Source: JAKAWM01 sp049966695
GTDB taxonomy: Bacteria > Actinomycetota > Acidimicrobiia > Acidimicrobiales > Palsa-688
Direction: 5' to 3'
DNA length: 17,648 nt
NCBI GenBank assembly: GCA_049966695.1
Contig: JBMFUG010000056.1
Location: 1 to 17,648 of the forward strand
Shown: positions 14,518 to 17,648 of the stretch, piece after piece
Position numbering within the stretch: position 1 is the first letter of the stretch
Layout: every line of letters starts with the position of its first letter
Made by a program: the position numbers and the translations under genes
The notes under the pieces: generated by a model
Databases searched by the model: none
Told to the model about the DNA's origin: nothing
Seen by the model: the letters and a program-made list of their open reading frames with translations, nothing else

Positions 14518-16079
14518 CACTGTGGCAGGGCCGTTTTGGCGCCACCAACCAGGCCGACGCCTTGGTCGCCTTCACTGAGAGCCTGTCTTTTGACCGCAGG
14601 CTTTACCCCGACGACATCGCCTGTAGCCGTGCGCACGTGCGGGGGCTGCAGCGGGCTGGGTTGCTGACGGCTGAAGAGGCTGCAGCTGTTCTCGCTGCTT
14701 TAGACCAGGTGCACCAGGAACTGGCTGGGGGGACCTTCACCTTCCAGGTTTCGGACGAGGACATCCACACCGCTGTGGAGCGCAGGGTGACCGAGATCGC
14801 TGGGGAAGTCGGCGCTCGCCTCCACACGGGCAGGAGCCGCAACGACCAGGTGGCCACCGACCTCAGGCTGTTCACCAAGCGCTCTTTGCTTGAGGTGGCG
14901 CGACGTGTGGCAGCGTTCCAAGGAGTTCTCTTGGCGCGCGCACGTGAGGCCGGTGACGCGTACATGCCGGGCTACACGCACCTTCAGCACGCCCAGCCGG
15001 TGCTCTTGGCCCACCACCTTTTGGCGCACGGGTGGGCGTTTGCCCGGGACGTAGACCGTATATTGAGCACGTTCCAGCGGACCGACGTCTCGCCGCTGGG
15101 GGCGGGTGCGTTGGCTGGGTCTTCCCTTCCCCTCGACCCGGACTGGGTTGCTGGCGAGCTTGGTTTTGCAGCCCGGTTCGAGAACTCCCTTGACGCCGTT
15201 TCGGACCGTGACTTTGTAGCTGAGGCTCTGTTCGACCTGGCCCTTGTCGGGACTCACCTGTCCCGCCTTGGAGAGGAGGTGGTGCTGTGGTCGTCTGAGG
15301 AGTTCGGCTTCTTGCACCTCGACGACGCGTACGCTACTGGCAGCTCGATGCTGCCGCAGAAAAAGAACCCCGATATCGCAGAACTGGCCCGGGCCAAGGC
15401 GGGCCGGCTCATCGGGCACTTGGCGGGCATGCTGGCCACGCTAAAAGGCCTTGCCTTGGCTTACGACCGAGACTTGCAGGAGGACAAGGAGCCTCTCTTC
15501 GATGCCTTGGACCAAGTGAACAGGGCCTTGGGTGCTATGGGCGGGCTAATGGCAACGGCCGTGTTCGATACTGAAACGATGGCTAAGGCAGCGGACAGCC
15601 CGGCCGCCGCTGCGACTGACCTGGCCGAGTGGTTGGTGGCAAAGGGCATGGCTTTTCGTCGTGCCCACGAACTTGTGGGTGCCATGGTGAGGGACTCTGT
15701 GCAGCGACATGTGCCTTTGGCCGAGCTAGTCGCATCTCACCCCGAGCTGGGGCCTGAAGCTTTGTGGTTGTTGCAACCCGGCAGCTCTGTTGCTCGCCGG
15801 AGCACACCAGGCGGAGCCGGCCCCGGCCCCGTGAGCGCCCAGCTAGAGAGGTTCGCGACAGCCTTGAGCGAGCAGGCCCAGCGCTTGGGCATGGAGAGCA
15901 CAGACCTCGAGCAGCTGCTAGGCCGGGGCCAGCGTGCTACAGGTCGTGAGCGGGACCTAGCCACCCGGGCCGAGGGCATCGAGGCTGGCACCCGGGCCGA
16001 GGGCATCGAAGCATCCTCAAAAAAGAACAAGGCGAGGGCTGTTTCGCGGTCAGAGCCGAGGGATGGCGGAGCTGCCTGA
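14514..16079 (+). CDS. argH: Argininosuccinate lyase
   Basis: Splits argininosuccinate to arginine and fumarate, final step of the pathway. ATG 14514 overlaps the argG stop and gives MTLWQGRFG, the normal N-terminus; the upstream open frame is a shadow of argG. The product is 521 aa against a usual ~460-480. Motifs are SRNDQVATD (108-116), YTHLQHAQP (154-162, with the catalytic H156) and the fumarase/aspartase superfamily signature GSSMLPQKKNPD (276-287) carrying the catalytic serine. The family's C-terminal block, ending near residue 470, is complete. Beyond it lies a charged tail of about 50 residues that holds two copies of a 9-residue repeat (TRAEGIEAG, then TRAEGIEAS) and a Lys/Arg-rich end. 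The mpg ATG starts 17 nt before the argH stop. Confidence 0.95.
   Translation: MTLWQGRFGATNQADALVAFTESLSFDRRLYPDDIACSRAHVRGLQRAGLLTAEEAAAVLAALDQVHQELAGGTFTFQVSDEDIHTAVERRVTEIAGEVGARLHTGRSRNDQVATDLRLFTKRSLLEVARRVAAFQGVLLARAREAGDAYMPGYTHLQHAQPVLLAHHLLAHGWAFARDVDRILSTFQRTDVSPLGAGALAGSSLPLDPDWVAGELGFAARFENSLDAVSDRDFVAEALFDLALVGTHLSRLGEEVVLWSSEEFGFLHLDDAYATGSSMLPQKKNPDIAELARAKAGRLIGHLAGMLATLKGLALAYDRDLQEDKEPLFDALDQVNRALGAMGGLMATAVFDTETMAKAADSPAAAATDLAEWLVAKGMAFRRAHELVGAMVRDSVQRHVPLAELVASHPELGPEALWLLQPGSSVARRSTPGGAGPGPVSAQLERFATALSEQAQRLGMESTDLEQLLGRGQRATGRERDLATRAEGIEAGTRAEGIEASSKKNKARAVSRSEPRDGGAA
15962..16009 (+). repeat. In-frame direct repeat in the argH tail (21-nt identity, 27-nt period)
   Basis: A 21-nt sequence at 15962-15982 recurs exactly at 15989-16009. 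The 27-nt period keeps the reading frame and encodes two tandem TRAEGIEA(G/S) units at residues 484-501 of ArgH, outside the catalytic fold. Confidence 0.85.
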
Positions 16080-16713
16080 GCCTCCCGCACCCATCAGCGC
16101 GGGAGCTCAACGAGTGCCGCCCGGGCCGTTGGCGGGCCTGCTGCCTCGAGAATTTTTCGCCGCGAGTGCCTTGGAAGTCGCTCCAGCGCTGGTGGGCATG
16201 TGGCTGGTGCGTTCAGACGGGAGGGCCGCTCGTCTTGTCGAAGTGGAGGCTTACATGGGAGCTGATGACCCCGGGAGCCACGCTTACAAGGGCAAGACGC
16301 GGCGGAACGCGACGATGTTCGGCCCTCCAGGGCGGCTGTACGTCTACTTCACCTATGGGATGCACTGGTGCGCCAACGTCGTGTGCAGCCCGGAAGGGAC
16401 GGCTTCGGCTGTGCTGTTGAGGGCGGCTGAGCCGACGGCAGGCGTTGACCTTATGCGGCGGTCTCGCTGGCAAGGCCAGCGCCAACAGCGCGACCGTGAC
16501 CTGTGCAGAGGCCCGGCGCGGCTTTGCCAGGCCTTCGACATCACAGGGGCCTATGATGGGGCAGACCTGGTGAACGGCGACCGGGGAGTGTGGCTGGCTG
16601 TGGGCACTTCTCGCTCAACGCGACCAGTCGGCACATCGGAGAGGGTCGGCTTGTCCTCGGGCGCAGAGCTCCCGTGGCGCTTCTTCGAGGTGGGCAGTAT
16701 GTGGGTGTCGTGA
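16063..16713 (+). CDS. mpg: DNA-3-methyladenine glycosylase (AAG/Mpg family)
   Basis: Base-excision repair enzyme that removes alkylated purines. The product is 216 aa from ATG 16063. GTG 16114 is a serious alternative: GGGAG (16101-16105) precedes it at good spacing and it begins nearer the usual family start (LLPREFF), leaving a 34-nt gap after argH. With ATG 16063 the gene overlaps argH by 17 nt. Family hallmarks are VEVEAY (59-64), whose E62 corresponds to the catalytic glutamate of human AAG and Y64 to its intercalating tyrosine, then DDPGSHAYKGKTRRNATMF (68-86), YFTYGMHWCANVVC (95-108), and GPARLCQAFDITGAYDG (150-166). It is probably transcribed with the arg operon, although its function is unrelated to arginine. 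Confidence 0.93.
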   Translation: MAELPEPPAPISAGAQRVPPGPLAGLLPREFFAASALEVAPALVGMWLVRSDGRAARLVEVEAYMGADDPGSHAYKGKTRRNATMFGPPGRLYVYFTYGMHWCANVVCSPEGTASAVLLRAAEPTAGVDLMRRSRWQGQRQQRDRDLCRGPARLCQAFDITGAYDGADLVNGDRGVWLAVGTSRSTRPVGTSERVGLSSGAELPWRFFEVGSMWVS

Positions 16714-16787
16714 GCGCTTTCGCTAAGCGGGCAGGAGCAGTGCGCCAGTGTGCCAGCGGGTCACCTCGCCTAGAGCTGCCCCCTTAC

Positions 16788-16817
16788 TGGCGTGAGCTCT
16801 CGTGAGGTGCCTATACT
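16788..16817 (+). promoter_or_regulatory. Candidate upstream rRNA promoter (P1)
   Basis: TATACT at 16812-16817 is close to the consensus -10. The -35 is weak: TGGCGT (16788-16793) lies at an 18-nt spacing. Tandem promoters are common before rRNA operons, and a stronger candidate follows 60 nt downstream. Confidence 0.4.
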
Positions 16818-16847
16818 GAAAGGACGTCGGTGGCGGGCACGGCGCGA

Positions 16848-16877
16848 TTGACAAGTGGCCCCAGGTTGGGGTAAGCT
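16848..16877 (+). promoter_or_regulatory. Main rRNA promoter candidate (P2)
   Basis: A perfect TTGACA -35 (16848-16853) is followed after 18 nt by TAAGCT (16872-16877), which fits TANNNT. This is the only consensus -35 I noticed in the window, and it lies upstream of the 16S gene in the correct orientation. Transcription would begin near 16885, leaving a leader of about 300 nt. Confidence 0.72.
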
Positions 16878-17004
16878 ATAAAGCCGCTCAGGTTAGCTAG
16901 TAGCTCGCCTGGCGGCGCTGGCAGGCCGGGGTAGTAAGCTCCGTAGGCTGCTAGCAAGCGGTGGGTACCACCACCTGCACTATGTAGGTGCGTGCCCTTG
17001 TGGA

Positions 17005-17021
17005 CCTTGAAAACGGAACAG
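17005..17021 (+). promoter_or_regulatory. Possible rRNA antitermination (boxA/nut-like) segment
   Basis: CCTTGAAAACGGAACAG resembles the TTTGAAAACT-type sequence commonly found in Gram-positive rRNA leaders near boxA, where Nus factors assemble. The match is partial and judged from memory, and the position within the leader is appropriate. Confidence 0.35.
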
Positions 17022-17113
17022 AGGAAGCCAAAAGCTAGTGCGGGGCGTCCCAGTTTTAGGGGGACGTCGCAACCGAAATTCAGCACTAGACGGACAACGT
17101 GCCGTCTTGTGCC

Positions 17114-17141
17114 AGTTGGTACCGGGTGACCGGTGCCGGCT
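17114..17141 (+). other. Leader hairpin with GUGA tetraloop, 12-bp stem
   Basis: Bases 17114-17125 pair with 17130-17141 around the loop GTGA (17126-17129), a GNRA tetraloop. The 12 pairs include three G-U wobbles and no mismatch. It lies about 40 nt upstream of mature 16S and may take part in rRNA processing or folding. Confidence 0.65.
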
Positions 17142-17155
17142 CTCACCAAGTCGGA

Positions 17156-17177
17156 GAGCTCGCCGTGAGGCGTGCTC
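17156..17177 (+). other. Second leader hairpin with GUGA tetraloop
   Basis: GAGC (17156-17159) pairs with GCTC (17174-17177) and CGCC (17161-17164) pairs with GGCG (17169-17172), separated by one T-T mismatch and capped by GTGA (17165-17168). It ends about 7 nt before the predicted 16S 5' end. An alternative helix, 17139-17144 with 17154-17159, would compete with both this and the preceding hairpin. Confidence 0.55.
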
Positions 17178-17183
17178 GATGTC

Positions 17184-17648
<465 letters not shown>

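Larger units (their letters stand above)
16714..17183 (+). other. rRNA operon upstream region and leader (no convincing gene)
   Basis: About 470 nt separate mpg from 16S. The region contains two promoter candidates, an antitermination-like segment and two tetraloop hairpins, all listed separately. A further small inverted repeat, GGTGG and CCACC (16960-16975), lies mid-leader. The only gene-like item is a 31-codon GTG frame at 16710-16805 that overlaps the mpg stop; nothing supports it beyond the overlap. The 112-codon minus-strand frame across 16811-17149 runs through the promoter and leader and looks spurious. tyrS, which lies near mpg in mycobacteria, is not present. Confidence 0.7.

Noticed and set aside
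16710..16805. 31-codon GTG frame overlapping the mpg stop (GTGA)
   Set aside because: The overlap resembles the coupled junctions of the operon, but the peptide has no recognisable feature and ends just before the rRNA promoter. Not enough to call a gene.
16935..16940. Third TAAGCT box in the rRNA leader as another promoter
   Set aside because: It has the same hexamer as P2, but there is no -35-like sequence at 16-19 nt upstream.
16811..17149. 112-codon minus-strand open frame in front of 16S
   Set aside because: It runs across the rRNA promoters and leader hairpins, has no recognisable motif and no ribosome binding site. It is a chance frame in GC-rich DNA.

Overview
The window is a GC-rich chromosomal segment from a high-GC Gram-positive bacterium. 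The recN, pyrG, Nudix, xerD order followed by scpA-scpB, and an arg cluster in the order C-B-D-F-R-G-H, match the layout known from Actinobacteria. The partial 16S rRNA at the right end also reads as actinobacterial. An affiliation with Acidimicrobiia is my best guess from the 16S text, but I could not test it. Almost everything here is core housekeeping. I see no insertion sequence, prophage, CRISPR array, toxin-antitoxin pair or defence island.

Layout. 1-5628 (+): recN (5' end outside the window), pyrG, a Nudix ADP-ribose pyrophosphatase-like gene, xerD and a DksA/TraR-type zinc-finger gene. 5657-6664 (-): trpS, convergent with dksA and divergent from scpA. 6874-8361 (+): scpA and scpB, the kleisin and winged-helix partners of SMC. 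8463-16713 (+): argC, argB, argD, argF, argR, argG, argH, then mpg (3-methyladenine DNA glycosylase). Most junctions from argB onward overlap by 4-17 nt. 16714-17183: about 470 nt with no convincing gene, holding rRNA promoters and a structured leader. 17184-17648: the 5' part of 16S rRNA, cut by the window end.

How the genes work together. The arg block covers acetylglutamate to arginine except argJ, which normally lies between argC and argB and is absent. ArgR is encoded within the operon it should control. The argC and argB promoters have nearly the same architecture: a TGAAT operator half-site overlapping the -35, a TATGAT -10 exactly 22 nt after the operator start, and a start codon 7 nt after the -10. 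They therefore look like ArgR-controlled leaderless promoters. The same 7-nt spacing recurs at dksA and trpS, and approximately at scpA, none of which has a clear Shine-Dalgarno sequence. pyrG and the Nudix gene do have good ribosome binding sites.

Other points worth a look are a 38-nt direct repeat with 56-nt period at the scpB end, Pro/Gly/Ala-rich insertions or tails in ArgB, ArgG, ArgH and ScpA, and two GUGA-capped hairpins just before 16S. The genes are conventional; the novelty lies in regulation and architecture.
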